This document shows, one piece after another, positions 34,142 to 43,469 of a stretch of DNA of 47,921 nucleotides. The position numbers were made by a program, and so were the translations under genes. A model generated the notes under the pieces. That model did no database searches and had not been told where the DNA came from. It was given only the letters and a program-made list of their open reading frames with translations. Every line of letters begins with the position of its first letter. Within the stretch, counting starts at the first letter, position 1. Source of the stretch: an uncultured Clostridium sp. (GTDB lineage: Bacteria > Bacillota > Clostridia > Lachnospirales > Lachnospiraceae); assembly GCA_900539185.1 (NCBI GenBank), contig UQBG01000018.1, positions 1 to 47,921 on the forward strand. The letters run 5' to 3'.

Positions 34142-34987
34142 ATGAAGAAAGGAAAAAGCAGAAACAAGCGAAAGAAAACAAGAAGCAGGCTCCTATGGAT
34201 TGCGATTGCTGTTATAGGAATAGCTGCGGTAATTTCTGCGGTATGTGTGGCAGGAATGTTGGAAACAAAAGAAAATGCCTGGAGGACACCGGAAGAACTT
34301 CTGGTGGAGTACATGTATCATATCCCCAAAAAGGAATATGAAGAAATGTATGCGATGTTGCACGTTGAGGCATCGGGAAGTATCAGTCAGGAGGATTTCA
34401 TAAAACGCAACTCAGCTATTTATGAAGGCATAGAAGTCCAGAATATGGCTGTCTGGATTATTGCATATGACGAGGAGCAAATGACGGTAACCTACCAGAC
34501 TTCTTTCGATACAGTTGCAGGAACTATCAGCTTTGAGAATGAAGCACTCTTTCTAAAGGGCGAAGATGGATATAAGTTGGTTTGGGATGATTTCTGTAAC
34601 GAGGGAAATGTCATAAAGCCTTATTTGGTATATCAGAATGAAGCAACAGCTGAGTATTGGATTCCGGGTGCCTTTTCTAATGAGACAGCAAGCCGTGTAT
34701 TGGAAGGAACAAAGAAGGTTGTGAATGATTCTAATGGAACTGGATATGCAGCCCATCGGGATGACATTCTTTTAGCAGGAAAAACAGGTACGGCAGAAAT
34801 CAAGGCATCGAAGGATGATATTTCGGGTACGGAATTAGGATGGTTTGCAATTTTTACAGCAGAAGATACGGTAGAACGTCCTATATTGATTATCAGCATG
34901 GTAGAAGATGTGAAAGGTAGAGGAGGAAGTGGATATGTTGTTAAGAAAGACAACTTGGTTCTGGAAGAGTGGTTTGGCAGCAATTAA
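34142..34987 (+). pseudogene. PBP2a-like protein with the catalytic core deleted in frame
   Basis: 281 residues run from ATG34142 (TGGAGGTCAAT upstream). The N-terminus has a basic stretch, a TM anchor (~15-38) and a MecA_N/NTF2-like domain (~45-148). At residues ~149-152 the sequence jumps directly into the end of the transpeptidase domain (FCNEGNVIKPYLVYQNEATAEYW...). The KTG motif is at 214-216 and a normal C-terminus follows. The dimerisation region, the SxxK nucleophile and SxN are absent: about 400 residues compared with the usual ~670-680. The frame is kept perfectly. It cannot acylate, yet it is the first gene of a BlaI-controlled operon. It could be a dead remnant or a non-enzymatic protein. 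Confidence 0.8.
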
Positions 34988-36176
34988 CTTTGTATTAATA
35001 CTTAGTATTTCGGGGTGCAGTGATGCACCCCCGGAAGAAAATACAGTTTCGGAAACGGTAATAGATGTTCAGACTATTCAGGAAGAATCAGAGGAGGATG
35101 CAGATGAAATTATAGAAATCTGTGTGGATCTTTATAAAGAAGCAGCAGAAGAAAACAAGATAGCTGATTTGGAAACGGTTCGCAGTATTGTAAATTGCCT
35201 TGGAGAAAATGGATATCCGGCTGTTGACAGCAGAAATCAAATTAACATGACGGACCCAGAGAAGGTAGTGGAATTCTGCGAAAAGGTGGATGCACAGGAA
35301 GAAGCAGAAATAACAATTCTTGAAGTCAGTTATTTAGGCGGATTTGTAAAATACGATTTACACACAAAAGACGGAAATGTAGATGTGGTCAGAAGCTATT
35401 ACAAGTACGAAAATGGAGATATACAAAGAGAGGTTACTGGAAGCTATCAGGCGGAGTATTGGAATTATACAGAAGAAGGTTACCTGATGTTTTCTGGTGT
35501 CTGGTTTTCAGAAGAATTGTATGTTCTTACATTGAGTGGGGCAGAGGAGCATACCGCATTGCGGGTACAGCCATTGGATGAAACATATCGGGAGTTGAGT
35601 CGGAAATATCTCCGCCCGATTGGCTTTGAACAGAATAACATGTTCATTGTAGATTGGAGCGAGGATGATTTTGGAGATTTGAATTTCTATGATATGTATG
35701 ACATTCTTTATCCAAAAGTAAACGGTCAGTATGTTCCTTATGTTGCTGATGACAACTTATCAGTCAGTGCAGTTTATCGGATTCCAAAAGAGGAATTTGA
35801 AAGCGTTATTATGAAATATTTCAATATTGATAGTGAAACGCTGCAATCCAAAACAGTCTATGATTCGGTGGATTCGACTTATGAATATAAGCCGAGAGGC
35901 TTCGAAGAAGTAGAGTACCCGGAATATCCATATTCAGAGGTAGTCGATTTTACAGAAAACAGCGATGGGACAATTACACTTACAGCTAATGTAGTATTCC
36001 CTTATGCAGGTGATTCCAAGGTATATGCTCATGAGGTTGTGGTCCGCCCGTTAGAGGATGGAGGGGTACAATATGTATCTAACCGAATTATACCATCTGA
36101 AGACAACTGCAGAGAAACTTGGCATACGCCACGGTTGACGTTAGAAGAATGGGAAGAATTATACGGAGGCGAATAA
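34935..36176 (+). CDS. Secreted lipoprotein, DUF6070-like paralogue 1
   Basis: 413 residues run from ATG34935 with AGGAGGAAG upstream, overlapping the PBP gene by 53 bp. The signal peptide ends in the lipobox SISGC, followed by an acidic linker. The family shape is seen in all three paralogues. It comprises an N-terminal helical part (CVDLYKEAAEEN...), a beta-rich middle with YWNYTEEGYLMF, a block resembling LREL..KYLRPIGFEQNN, (I)PKEEFESVIMKYF, and near the end VVDFTENSDGTITLTA with VRPLEDGGVQYVSN. I associate these with DUF6070. The role is unknown. Location under BlaI control suggests an envelope function during beta-lactam exposure. Confidence 0.8.
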   Translation: MLLRKTTWFWKSGLAAINFVLILSISGCSDAPPEENTVSETVIDVQTIQEESEEDADEIIEICVDLYKEAAEENKIADLETVRSIVNCLGENGYPAVDSRNQINMTDPEKVVEFCEKVDAQEEAEITILEVSYLGGFVKYDLHTKDGNVDVVRSYYKYENGDIQREVTGSYQAEYWNYTEEGYLMFSGVWFSEELYVLTLSGAEEHTALRVQPLDETYRELSRKYLRPIGFEQNNMFIVDWSEDDFGDLNFYDMYDILYPKVNGQYVPYVADDNLSVSAVYRIPKEEFESVIMKYFNIDSETLQSKTVYDSVDSTYEYKPRGFEEVEYPEYPYSEVVDFTENSDGTITLTANVVFPYAGDSKVYAHEVVVRPLEDGGVQYVSNRIIPSEDNCRETWHTPRLTLEEWEELYGGE

Positions 36177-37450
36177 TGGAAGATGTGAAATGGCTACTTA
36201 GAAGATGTGGACTTCCAATTTCACTGCTGTTGATTTCCGTGATAGTTGGGGTGATCTGTTGGGGGAAAATACATGAAGAAGAACAAAAGGTGGCAGAAGA
36301 AGTATGGGAGCCACCTGTAGAAATCGAAAATAGCGAAGCAGAAACAGAAGAAGCCGAGAATGCGGAAACTTCCACAGAGTCAGCATATTGGTTTATTCCG
36401 CAGGCTAGTGATTGTCTTATCTCAGATGAGGAAAAAGAACAATTGCAGAGTATGGCTTTGTCAGCGGCAGATTCGGTAGCAGAAATCTATAAGGATATTG
36501 TAATTGCAGATGCACCAAGTTATTCTTCCGGCATTAGCGAATTTACCGACGAGCAGAGGAAAACTGTGGTGGAGCAATTGGGCACAAGCGGTCTGGTAAG
36601 TGTTGAAGAAGATACTGCCATGCAAAACCATGAAGCAATCGAAACATTTTATGCAGATTACTTGGATGGACGGGACTCAATGGTTACGGTATTCGAAGTA
36701 CATAGGGATGGACTGATTGGAGCAGTTACTTTTATTTACCGGAAAGGTGAGTTGCAGACTTATTATATAGGCGTTCGTTGGAAGGAAGGTGGAGTGCCTG
36801 AAATACAGGGAACTTCGGTAAGTAATGTGGCTGAAATTAAGCTTACGGAAAAAGGGTATTTTATCTACGCATATGAATATGTGATTGCACATGCAAGTTT
36901 GAGACAGTATTGGAGAATAGAACCGCTTCCGGAAGACTGTCGGGAATTGACGGAGAAATACATATCAGGACTAAGCTATGTGAATTACAATGTGCTTGTC
37001 ACAAATTGGGACAGCAGCAATGTAGAGGACATTCTGATGCCTTGTATGTATGAAGATATTTATCGGATTTCTACGGGCGAAAATCTGAAAACTGAAGATT
37101 GGAAGATTCCGGCAGAGGAATATGAAAGGATAATGACTACTTATTTTCCGGTATCGGTAGAACAGTTGAGAGAGCATTGCGGGTATGCTGAGGGCAGCAA
37201 CAGCTATGAATATGAGATGATTTATGCCAGCCCATACCCGCCGTTTGGAGAAGTAGTTGACTATACAGAAAATGCGGATGGAACGATTACGCTCATTGTG
37301 GATGGAGTATGGCCGGATTATAATTCCGATCTCGCTTTTCGGAATACGGTTGTGGTTCAGCCATTTGAAGACGGAACTTTCAGGTACCTTTCCAATTCTA
37401 TAGAACAAATAGAATTGGAACTGCCGCCAATAGCAAGAAAGAAAGGATGA
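36176..37450 (+). CDS. Membrane-anchored DUF6070-like paralogue 2
   Basis: 424 residues run from ATG36176, coupled to the previous stop by TAATG and with ACGGAGGC upstream. The N-terminus is one TM helix (LPISLLLISVIVGVICW) rather than a lipobox, then an acidic linker. The core repeats the paralogue pattern: LTEKGYFIYAYEY, LPEDCRELTEKYISGLSYVNYN, IPAEEYERIMTTYFPVS, VVDYTENADGTITLIV and VVQPFEDGTFRYLSNS. The function is unknown. The divergence from paralogue 1 shows that the duplication is old. Confidence 0.8.
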   Translation: MEDVKWLLRRCGLPISLLLISVIVGVICWGKIHEEEQKVAEEVWEPPVEIENSEAETEEAENAETSTESAYWFIPQASDCLISDEEKEQLQSMALSAADSVAEIYKDIVIADAPSYSSGISEFTDEQRKTVVEQLGTSGLVSVEEDTAMQNHEAIETFYADYLDGRDSMVTVFEVHRDGLIGAVTFIYRKGELQTYYIGVRWKEGGVPEIQGTSVSNVAEIKLTEKGYFIYAYEYVIAHASLRQYWRIEPLPEDCRELTEKYISGLSYVNYNVLVTNWDSSNVEDILMPCMYEDIYRISTGENLKTEDWKIPAEEYERIMTTYFPVSVEQLREHCGYAEGSNSYEYEMIYASPYPPFGEVVDYTENADGTITLIVDGVWPDYNSDLAFRNTVVVQPFEDGTFRYLSNSIEQIELELPPIARKKG

Positions 37451-37454
37451 TATT

Positions 37455-38723
37455 ATGGCATTAAAGAGAAAAAGCATTCTGCTGATTATGGCATTTTTGA
37501 TTGGATGTTTTGTGTGTGCCTGTGGAAAAGAAGATGGCATTGTGAGTGAATCTCTTGTGGAAGATACGAAAGAAGTATCTTCCACAGAGGAAACAAAAAG
37601 TGCAGAGGAAGAGGCTGCAGAACAGTGGGAAAAGGGCTATAGACTTCCGGTGGACGAACAGGAAGAAAAGGAAGCTGAGAATGACTGCAGAGCGATGATG
37701 GAACATATTTATGAGATTTACAAAGAGGCAGATAAAGGAACTGCATCCAATGTTGTTTTAACTGATGAGACCATTCTTGAACTGCAGAAAAAGTTAATGG
37801 AAACGGGATATCCGGTTGTTACATTGGTAACCTATTCAAATATGGAAAATTATGAAAGCGTGGATTCTTTTCTTGAGGATTGCGCATCTGGGGAAAGCGG
37901 TTCTATAGTAATTTACGAGATACATGATGATGGTGGCATAGGTAGAATGAAATTTATTTATGATGGCACAGACATGTATGTTGTAAGCGCAGGAAGTGTA
38001 TGGAATGAGAATGGCAAGTCGAGAATGTCTTATATATTTCACACTAGAATCAAAGAGTGGGAATATACAGAGAAAGGCTGGTTCTGCTATGAGTTGTGTG
38101 TACCAGAGCCACCGGAAGTAACAGAAATTGTGGATGGAAGCTGTTTGATCAGAGTAAAGCCAATGGCAGAAGAACAGCGTGAAATGTCAGAAAGATGCGT
38201 GAGAGGTCTTGGTTATCAGGGCAATAACATTTTATGTTCGAATTGGGATGTAGACCATATGGAAGAATTAGATTTCAATGGGATGTATGAATATCTGTAT
38301 GCAATGAAATATGGAGATAAGTTCAATTCAGAGGATTATCCAGATGGAATTCCAAAGGAAGAATTTGAAAGTCTGATTATGGAGTATCTTCCGATAACAG
38401 CAGAGCAGATACGGGAGTACGCAGCGTTTGATGAGGAAAACCAAACCTATCTTTGGGAGAGACTTGGGTGTTTCAATTATGCTCCTACCTTCTTTGGGAC
38501 TTCTCTGCCGGAGGTTGTCAATATTAAAGAAAATGATGATGGAACTGTGACATTGACGGTAGAGGCGGTATGCGATATGGTTATTTGTGATGATGCAGTC
38601 ATAACTCATGAACTTACAGTGCGGTTTGCAGAAGATGGCAGTTTTCAGTATTTGGGGAATGAAATCCTTAATGATGGAATAATGGACATACCTGATTATC
38701 AGTACCGTATTAGGATAGAGTGA
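37455..38723 (+). CDS. Secreted lipoprotein, DUF6070-like paralogue 3
   Basis: The 422 residues begin 4 bp after paralogue 2. The signal peptide carries the lipobox FVCAC, then a Glu-rich linker. The core again shows YTEKGWFCYEL, MAEEQREMSERCVRGLGYQGNNILCSNWD, IPKEEFESLIMEYLPITAEQIREY, VVNIKENDDGTVTLTV and VRFAEDGSFQYLGNE. Three tandem paralogues in one operon suggest a multi-subunit or specialised surface assembly, which is inference only. Confidence 0.8.
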   Translation: MALKRKSILLIMAFLIGCFVCACGKEDGIVSESLVEDTKEVSSTEETKSAEEEAAEQWEKGYRLPVDEQEEKEAENDCRAMMEHIYEIYKEADKGTASNVVLTDETILELQKKLMETGYPVVTLVTYSNMENYESVDSFLEDCASGESGSIVIYEIHDDGGIGRMKFIYDGTDMYVVSAGSVWNENGKSRMSYIFHTRIKEWEYTEKGWFCYELCVPEPPEVTEIVDGSCLIRVKPMAEEQREMSERCVRGLGYQGNNILCSNWDVDHMEELDFNGMYEYLYAMKYGDKFNSEDYPDGIPKEEFESLIMEYLPITAEQIREYAAFDEENQTYLWERLGCFNYAPTFFGTSLPEVVNIKENDDGTVTLTVEAVCDMVICDDAVITHELTVRFAEDGSFQYLGNEILNDGIMDIPDYQYRIRIE

Positions 38724-38766
38724 CAACGAAATAATATGGCACAGCGTAAGAGAAAGGTGATTTAAG

Positions 38767-39321
38767 ATGATATTAGAACAGAGATTTATGAAAGAAGATT
38801 TGGAAGAAGTGGGACAGGTATTTTCAAAATCTATGGAGCCGAAATGTCCAATATTGAAAAGTGGAAGCAAATTGAATAAAATGTGGAAAAGTTTGCTGAT
38901 TATATTTTCTTTAATTTTATTCGGATGTAGTGCGGTGCTAACTGCCTTAAAAGGTGAATTTTCAACAGAACTAATTCTATATGTTTTGGTTGGAGTAATT
39001 GGATTTTTAACAGTGATAATTTGGAACGGGCTAGAAAAGAAAATGAAGCCAGCAGATGTGGTAAAACGAAAATATGGTGAACCTTTTGTTATTGCAATAA
39101 AGGAAGACACATTGGTTTACAAACAGATGGATTTCTCATATGTAGATATCAGAGTTGTTGTAGAATACAAAAATTTTCTATTTATAAAAGTGGATGGGAA
39201 ATGGCTTATAATAAAAGCTGATGAGGAAGAGAAAGAAGTAATACTTTCAAAGATGAATGAAAAAATTACAATTCATTTCATGCAGGAGAAAGAACCATTT
39301 GATTTAAGAAAACTTCGATAA
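38767..39321 (+). CDS. Two-span membrane protein, YcxB-like C-terminus
   Basis: 184 residues run from ATG38767 (AAGGTG upstream). Two adjacent transmembrane helices (~42-62 and ~70-90) are followed by a cytosolic beta-rich domain (VYKQMDFSYVDIRVVVEYKNFLFIKVDGKWLIIKADE). This resembles the YcxB-like domain. The function is unknown. It probably belongs to the BlaI-controlled transcript, as no terminator separates it from the DUF6070 genes. Confidence 0.6.
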   Translation: MILEQRFMKEDLEEVGQVFSKSMEPKCPILKSGSKLNKMWKSLLIIFSLILFGCSAVLTALKGEFSTELILYVLVGVIGFLTVIIWNGLEKKMKPADVVKRKYGEPFVIAIKEDTLVYKQMDFSYVDIRVVVEYKNFLFIKVDGKWLIIKADEEEKEVILSKMNEKITIHFMQEKEPFDLRKLR

Positions 39322-39331
39322 GGGGGGACAC

Positions 39332-39772
39332 ATGAAAAAATTAAAATTAGTTGGAATATTGGCAGCAGTTGTATTGATAGGCAGTGTGATTTCAATTCCA
39401 CTTATAAATAACCATACAGCCTATAAGGTGGAAAAGGCATTATGTGAAATTCCGTTGCCAGAGGAAACAGAATTGATAGAGTCGTTGTCACAGGCTGGAA
39501 AGCTGACGGGTAACGGAAATGGAATGCAGTATTTCGGAGCAATTTTAATTCGAAGTGATTTGTCTTTGGAAGAACTGGATGCTTACTATTCAGGTTACAG
39601 AAGTAATGAATGGGAATGTTTGGTGGAAACTCAGGAAGGGCAGTCCATTGAGGTGATTGATTACGAGACACTACAATTTTCGGAAGAAATAAAGGGCAGT
39701 GGTTATTACATTGTATATTCTTGGGGAAGTGGAAAATCTCTATTGGAAGAGCTGGATATACGTGGACATTAA
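39332..39772 (+). CDS. Signal-anchored protein of unknown function
   Basis: The 146 residues begin 10 bp after the previous stop with AAGGGGGG upstream. The order is an N-terminal signal-anchor (LKLVGILAAVVLIGSVISI) and an extracellular domain of ~115 residues containing ALCEIPLPEETELIESLSQAGKLTGNGNGMQYFG and LSLEELDAYYSGY. I have seen similar proteins only as hypotheticals. Its place suggests that it works with the envelope proteins of this operon. Confidence 0.65.
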   Translation: MKKLKLVGILAAVVLIGSVISIPLINNHTAYKVEKALCEIPLPEETELIESLSQAGKLTGNGNGMQYFGAILIRSDLSLEELDAYYSGYRSNEWECLVETQEGQSIEVIDYETLQFSEEIKGSGYYIVYSWGSGKSLLEELDIRGH

Positions 39773-39788
39773 AAGGAGTGCTATAACA

Positions 39789-40885
39789 ATGAAGAAATTT
39801 TTGAAGATTATGCTATGTATTATGGGTTCGCTTCTTGCAGCGATTGTAGTATTTGGGTTTTGCATTTCGTATACGGTAAATTACAAGAAGACAACTTGCG
39901 ATACATCTGTTTCTCCAGATGGAAATATGAATTGACACTTCAGGCAGTCGGAGAACCAGACTGGCCTTTTGGTTCAGCAAGTGGACGATTAGTCCTTATG
40001 GAAGGCAAAGATAAGATATCTCAAACAGATTTTGAATTGCACAATGACGGTGGAAGCATCACAAGTAATTGTTGGAAAGTTACATGGTATGAGGACTATG
40101 TAGAAGTAATCCTATCAGGCGAAGAACAATTTGATGAGCAAGTCATTTTATATTTTGATGGTACGAAAGAATTACAGCAATTGACAGATATTGCAGATAT
40201 TGAAGTGGACTATCCATCAGGAGAGAAATTAGATGAAAGCCGGGTTATAACCGAACAATCCTTTGAGGTAGATTTGAATGATTGGGGCGAGGTACGATTT
40301 GTGTCTTATCTGCCGACTTATGATACGCTTTGGGAAGATGTCTCATTTGTGCTGGCAAAGGACAATCAAATTGTGTACCATTTCCCAGCTTATTTTGAAA
40401 ACAATAGTACTGAGAATGATAGTGTAGGTATGTTTGACAGCGTAGAGGCAGTTGGATTTCAAGAAATGAAAAATATGAAAGAGGATGATATTTCTATTTC
40501 TGCGATATGTGATTATGTGACATTGATTGAAACAGATGAAATATATGATGGATATCGTACTATATACCAACAATACTTCGCAAGCGAAGGATGTGATTTT
40601 ATGATATCATATAGTGCGAGTGGAAATTCCAGAGCTATCTTAAATGAGAATGAGGAAATAATAGAATTTCTTGCATATGACAGACTTTCGGAAAATGAAA
40701 AATGTGAATTATATGTTTGGTACAGAAGTAAGAAAAACGCAGATGGTTCATGGCATATCTCAGAGGCAGAAATTCTTGATATGTTTGCTTATAATGTGTC
40801 TACAAAAGATGTGGTTAGTAGCGGTAAAACATCATGGTCAGCAACCGGAAATGAAAAGTATTATGAAATAACAGGTGAAAAATAA
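39789..40885 (+). pseudogene. Secreted protein of the BlaI-controlled operon, one frameshift
   Basis: The gene starts at ATG39789 (AAAAGGAG upstream) with a TM/signal segment (FLKIMLCIMGSLLAAIVVFGFCI) and reads to DTSVSPDGN. It then meets a premature stop at 39933 because one base is missing near 39926. The following frame continues YELTLQAVGEPDWPFGSASG to 40885, giving a natural protein of about 365 residues with a beta-rich extracellular part. The function is unknown. It is the last gene before the shared terminator. Confidence 0.75.
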
Positions 40886-40889
40886 AATG

Positions 40890-40934
40890 AAATCGGGTAA
40901 GGGTCAGTTTGCGTAGTTGACCTTTACCCGATTT
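40890..40934. terminator. Bidirectional terminator between the BlaI operon and blaR1
   Basis: AAATCGGGTAAGGGTCA (from 40891) pairs with TTGACCTTTACCCGATTT (to 40934) around a 10-base loop, followed by CTTT. It serves both converging transcripts. Confidence 0.88.
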
Positions 40935-40936
40935 CT

Positions 40937-42733
40937 TTATTTCCAGATATTCATGTCTGACAAGATAGACATGGTTATTTCAGTTGCGTTGCCTCCGGTA
41001 GCATCGCTGTCTGCACCAATGTTGGTAGCAAAAAAGTATGTATTATCTGCAGTTTCAATATAGCCGATAAACCATCCGTTCACATCCTGGCCATCCACAC
41101 GTCCGGTTCCGGTCTTTCCGTAGAATGTTCCGGCATCGGAAGAGGAAAGGCAGATGGCATCTTTTACTGCATTGATATTTTCAGGGGCGAAGCCAAAGCT
41201 GTTATTCTGCAGCCTGGTTAGAAGTTCGACCTGCTCTATTGGGGAAATCTTCAAGGAAGATTCCATCCAATAAGTGGAGAAATCACCACTTATATTTTCG
41301 TTTCCATACCCAATTTCCTCAATATAGTTGGAAATGTTAGCGGCTCCAAGCTGTTCGTCCACAGATTCAAAATACCAATTCACGGAGGAATTCATTGCAG
41401 ACTGTAAGGTCTGATCCGCATTCCATGCTTCAAATGGATAGCTTTCTCCATTCCATGCAATAAAGGAATTTTCCGGGGTAATGATATCTTCTTCCAATCC
41501 GAATAGAGCATCATATATCTTGTAGGTGGAGTTTGGAGCAACTCGTAAGGTGGCGTGTTCCATGTTGTGTATGCTCCATGCATCATTTTCTAAATCGTAT
41601 AAAACAAAACTGCCTTCGTATTCTCCAAAGTATGTAGAAAGGTTTACATAGGATATATTCTCTGATGAGGAATCCCATTGGTAGTGGCTTCCATCTGCTG
41701 CGTATGTAGAAATAAAAGGTGCGAATCCTATGAGAAGAACAGCAGTCAGCACAAATGCCGTCATACCTTTTACTCTTTTTATAAATGTCGGCTTTTCATA
41801 AGAGGCAATGTTGATAATTCTCCGTTTCATCTGCTCCATGTTTCCACCAAGGCCGGTAGCAAACGGAAAAGGAGTAAGTGAAACCTTCTCTGCAAAGTTA
41901 ATCAATGTATTGCCATAACCTTCGTAAGCATCCTCTTCAAGCATTTTCAAAACGGAAGTGTCACAGGCAACCTCTCTGTCATTACGCATTTCTTTCAGTG
42001 CGTACCAGACAAGAGGATTGAACCAATATATTACTCCGGTAAGGTTCATCAGATAACTGGCAATAGCATCTTTGTGCTTATAGTGCTGCAGTTCGTGCAA
42101 CAGCATATACCGCATATCGGATTCGTTGTAATCAGAGATCAGATGAATCGGCAGATAAATACACGGTTTCAAAAGTCCCACAATAATCGGAGATTTCAAA
42201 AATGCAGTACTGTAGATAGGGATATTTCTGTGAATTCCCATTTCCTCCAAACATCGATAATATAGTCTGCGTACTTCCGGGTTCTGAAGGGGAAGTGCAG
42301 ATTTCTCCAAATTGCGTAGGCGGAGTGAGGATTTGATTACTAATATAATCATTGCAAAAATGCCTACAATCCATATCCCCAATAATATGTATCCGGCAAT
42401 GGATGGTGTCTCGCTATTTACAGAAAGTGCGAAATCATTCATCCAGTCTGTATTTCCGGTCGGATGAATTCCCACAGCTTCTCCCATAGCGGTTGCGGTA
42501 CCAGAAGCAGGAGAGCTTCTTAAGCTACCAAGCCACGAGAAGATTTGTGGAAATCCGATGAGACGGAACGGTATAAAGGGAACTGCCAGCAACCCAAGAA
42601 GCAGGAACCACAGATTATACTGCATCCGGCTGGACAGGTTGTTTTTGAATATCCGCTTGGCTATCAAAAGAATTCCGATGATACCGCTGATAAATATATT
42701 GCATATTAAAAAGCGTATCATAAAATTAGCCAC
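40937..42733 (-). CDS. blaR1: BlaR1/MecR1-type beta-lactam sensor and protease
   Basis: The 598 residues start at GTG42733 with AAAGGAGG upstream. The N-terminal half has four TM segments and an M56 metalloprotease with HELQH (His213, Glu214, His217) and a downstream NDREVACD. The extracellular C-terminal sensor is a class-D-like penicillin-binding domain with S402-T-Y-K405, an S-x-N-type region and K540-T-G. Acylation of Ser402 by a beta-lactam is expected to activate the protease and lead to BlaI loss. All key residues are present. The gene follows blaI after 1 bp. Confidence 0.95.
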   Translation of the reverse strand: MANFMIRFLICNIFISGIIGILLIAKRIFKNNLSSRMQYNLWFLLLGLLAVPFIPFRLIGFPQIFSWLGSLRSSPASGTATAMGEAVGIHPTGNTDWMNDFALSVNSETPSIAGYILLGIWIVGIFAMIILVIKSSLRLRNLEKSALPLQNPEVRRLYYRCLEEMGIHRNIPIYSTAFLKSPIIVGLLKPCIYLPIHLISDYNESDMRYMLLHELQHYKHKDAIASYLMNLTGVIYWFNPLVWYALKEMRNDREVACDTSVLKMLEEDAYEGYGNTLINFAEKVSLTPFPFATGLGGNMEQMKRRIINIASYEKPTFIKRVKGMTAFVLTAVLLIGFAPFISTYAADGSHYQWDSSSENISYVNLSTYFGEYEGSFVLYDLENDAWSIHNMEHATLRVAPNSTYKIYDALFGLEEDIITPENSFIAWNGESYPFEAWNADQTLQSAMNSSVNWYFESVDEQLGAANISNYIEEIGYGNENISGDFSTYWMESSLKISPIEQVELLTRLQNNSFGFAPENINAVKDAICLSSSDAGTFYGKTGTGRVDGQDVNGWFIGYIETADNTYFFATNIGADSDATGGNATEITMSILSDMNIWK

Positions 42734-42734
42734 G

Positions 42735-43121
42735 TTAATTTCCTCCTTTTTTTGACCTCTTGGAAAGAAGGGAACGTAGGGTGCCTATTTCTGTTTCAGA
42801 CAGTCTGTCATTTTCTATATAGGCAGACAGCATGGCGGTGATATCCCCGTCATAGTATCGTTCCAGAAAAGAGTTGCTTTCCTGGCCGATGTATTCGCTT
42901 TCTTTCACGACTGGGGTATAAACAAACACTCGGCTCTGTTTTTCATAAGTCAGAACGCCTTTTGTTACGAGCCGTTTGATTAAAGTCTGTATCGTCTTAG
43001 GACTCCAACTTGTGGTCTGTAATAATTTATCTGTTATTTCATTGGTACTGATCGGCGCATGTTTCCATACGATTTTCATAACTTCAAATTCAGCTTCAGA
43101 AATCTGTGGTAAATCGCTCAT
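42735..43121 (-). CDS. blaI: BlaI/MecI-type repressor
   Basis: The 128 residues contain the winged-helix ISEAEFEVMKIVWKHAPISTNEI...WSPKTIQTLIKRLVTKGVL and the dimerisation helices with the proteolysis region (~95-110). AAGGAGGG precedes the ATG. It represses its own promoter (operator 43142-43153 downstream of the -10) and, from matching operators, the operon at 34142-40885. Confidence 0.95.
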   Translation of the reverse strand: MSDLPQISEAEFEVMKIVWKHAPISTNEITDKLLQTTSWSPKTIQTLIKRLVTKGVLTYEKQSRVFVYTPVVKESEYIGQESNSFLERYYDGDITAMLSAYIENDRLSETEIGTLRSLLSKRSKKGGN

Positions 43122-43141
43122 TTCAAATCCCTCCTTAAATC

Positions 43142-43153
43142 TTACAGCTGTAA
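43142..43153. promoter_or_regulatory. BlaI-type operator 4, at the blaI promoter
   Basis: TTACAGCTGTAA, a perfect palindrome, lies in the initial transcribed region just after the -10 on the minus strand, within ATCTTACAGCTGTAATA. Confidence 0.85.
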
Positions 43154-43160
43154 TAAATAT

Positions 43161-43189
43161 ATTATAGACGTTATTTATGTGGTTGTCAA
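43161..43189 (-). promoter_or_regulatory. Consensus promoter of blaI-blaR1
   Basis: On the minus strand TTGACA (43189-43184) and TATAAT (43166-43161) have 17 bp spacing, a perfect sigma-A match. Confidence 0.92.
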
Positions 43190-43213
43190 TTTCAGAAAAA
43201 ACATATTGGCTTG

Positions 43214-43258
43214 AAATCTTACTTGTGCAATAATTAAAATATTACACAAGTAAGATTT
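43214..43258. promoter_or_regulatory. Paired BlaI-type operators 5 and 6 in inverted orientation
   Basis: AAATCTTACTTGTGCAATA (43214-43232) and TATTACACAAGTAAGATTT (43240-43258) form a 19-bp inverted repeat with one mismatch, upstream of the blaI -35. Each arm fits the operator consensus. Confidence 0.75.
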
Positions 43259-43312
43259 AGAGATGGCAACAAAAAGAAAAGAACCAGAATCACAACGGAT
43301 TAGCTAGTTCCT

Positions 43313-43441
43313 TTACTCGTTTGAATTACCTCTTTTATGTATGAGTGCTAAGAGGTATTCAATTGCTGGAAGAATCTCGGCTGCCTCTTGCTCATCACAT
43401 TCCCGTAGCATCAATAACAGTTTTTGTTGAACATTACGGAA
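43313..43441 (-). pseudogene. C-terminal protein fragment next to the recombinase
   Basis: Read leftward, the frame gives LFRNVQQKLLLMLRECDEQE and AAEILPAIEYLLALIHKRGN ending NSNE and a stop at 43313. The composition looks like a real helical C-terminus, perhaps of a helix-turn-helix regulator. It has no start of its own, because the upstream part is the ribosome-binding region of the recombinase gene. Confidence 0.4.
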
Positions 43442-43469
43442 CAGACAGTGATTGAGGAGGTGGTTAAAA

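Noticed and set aside
34142..34987. Calling the PBP gene a functional mecA-like resistance determinant
   Set aside because: The catalytic serine and most of the transpeptidase domain are absent, so it cannot work as a low-affinity transpeptidase.
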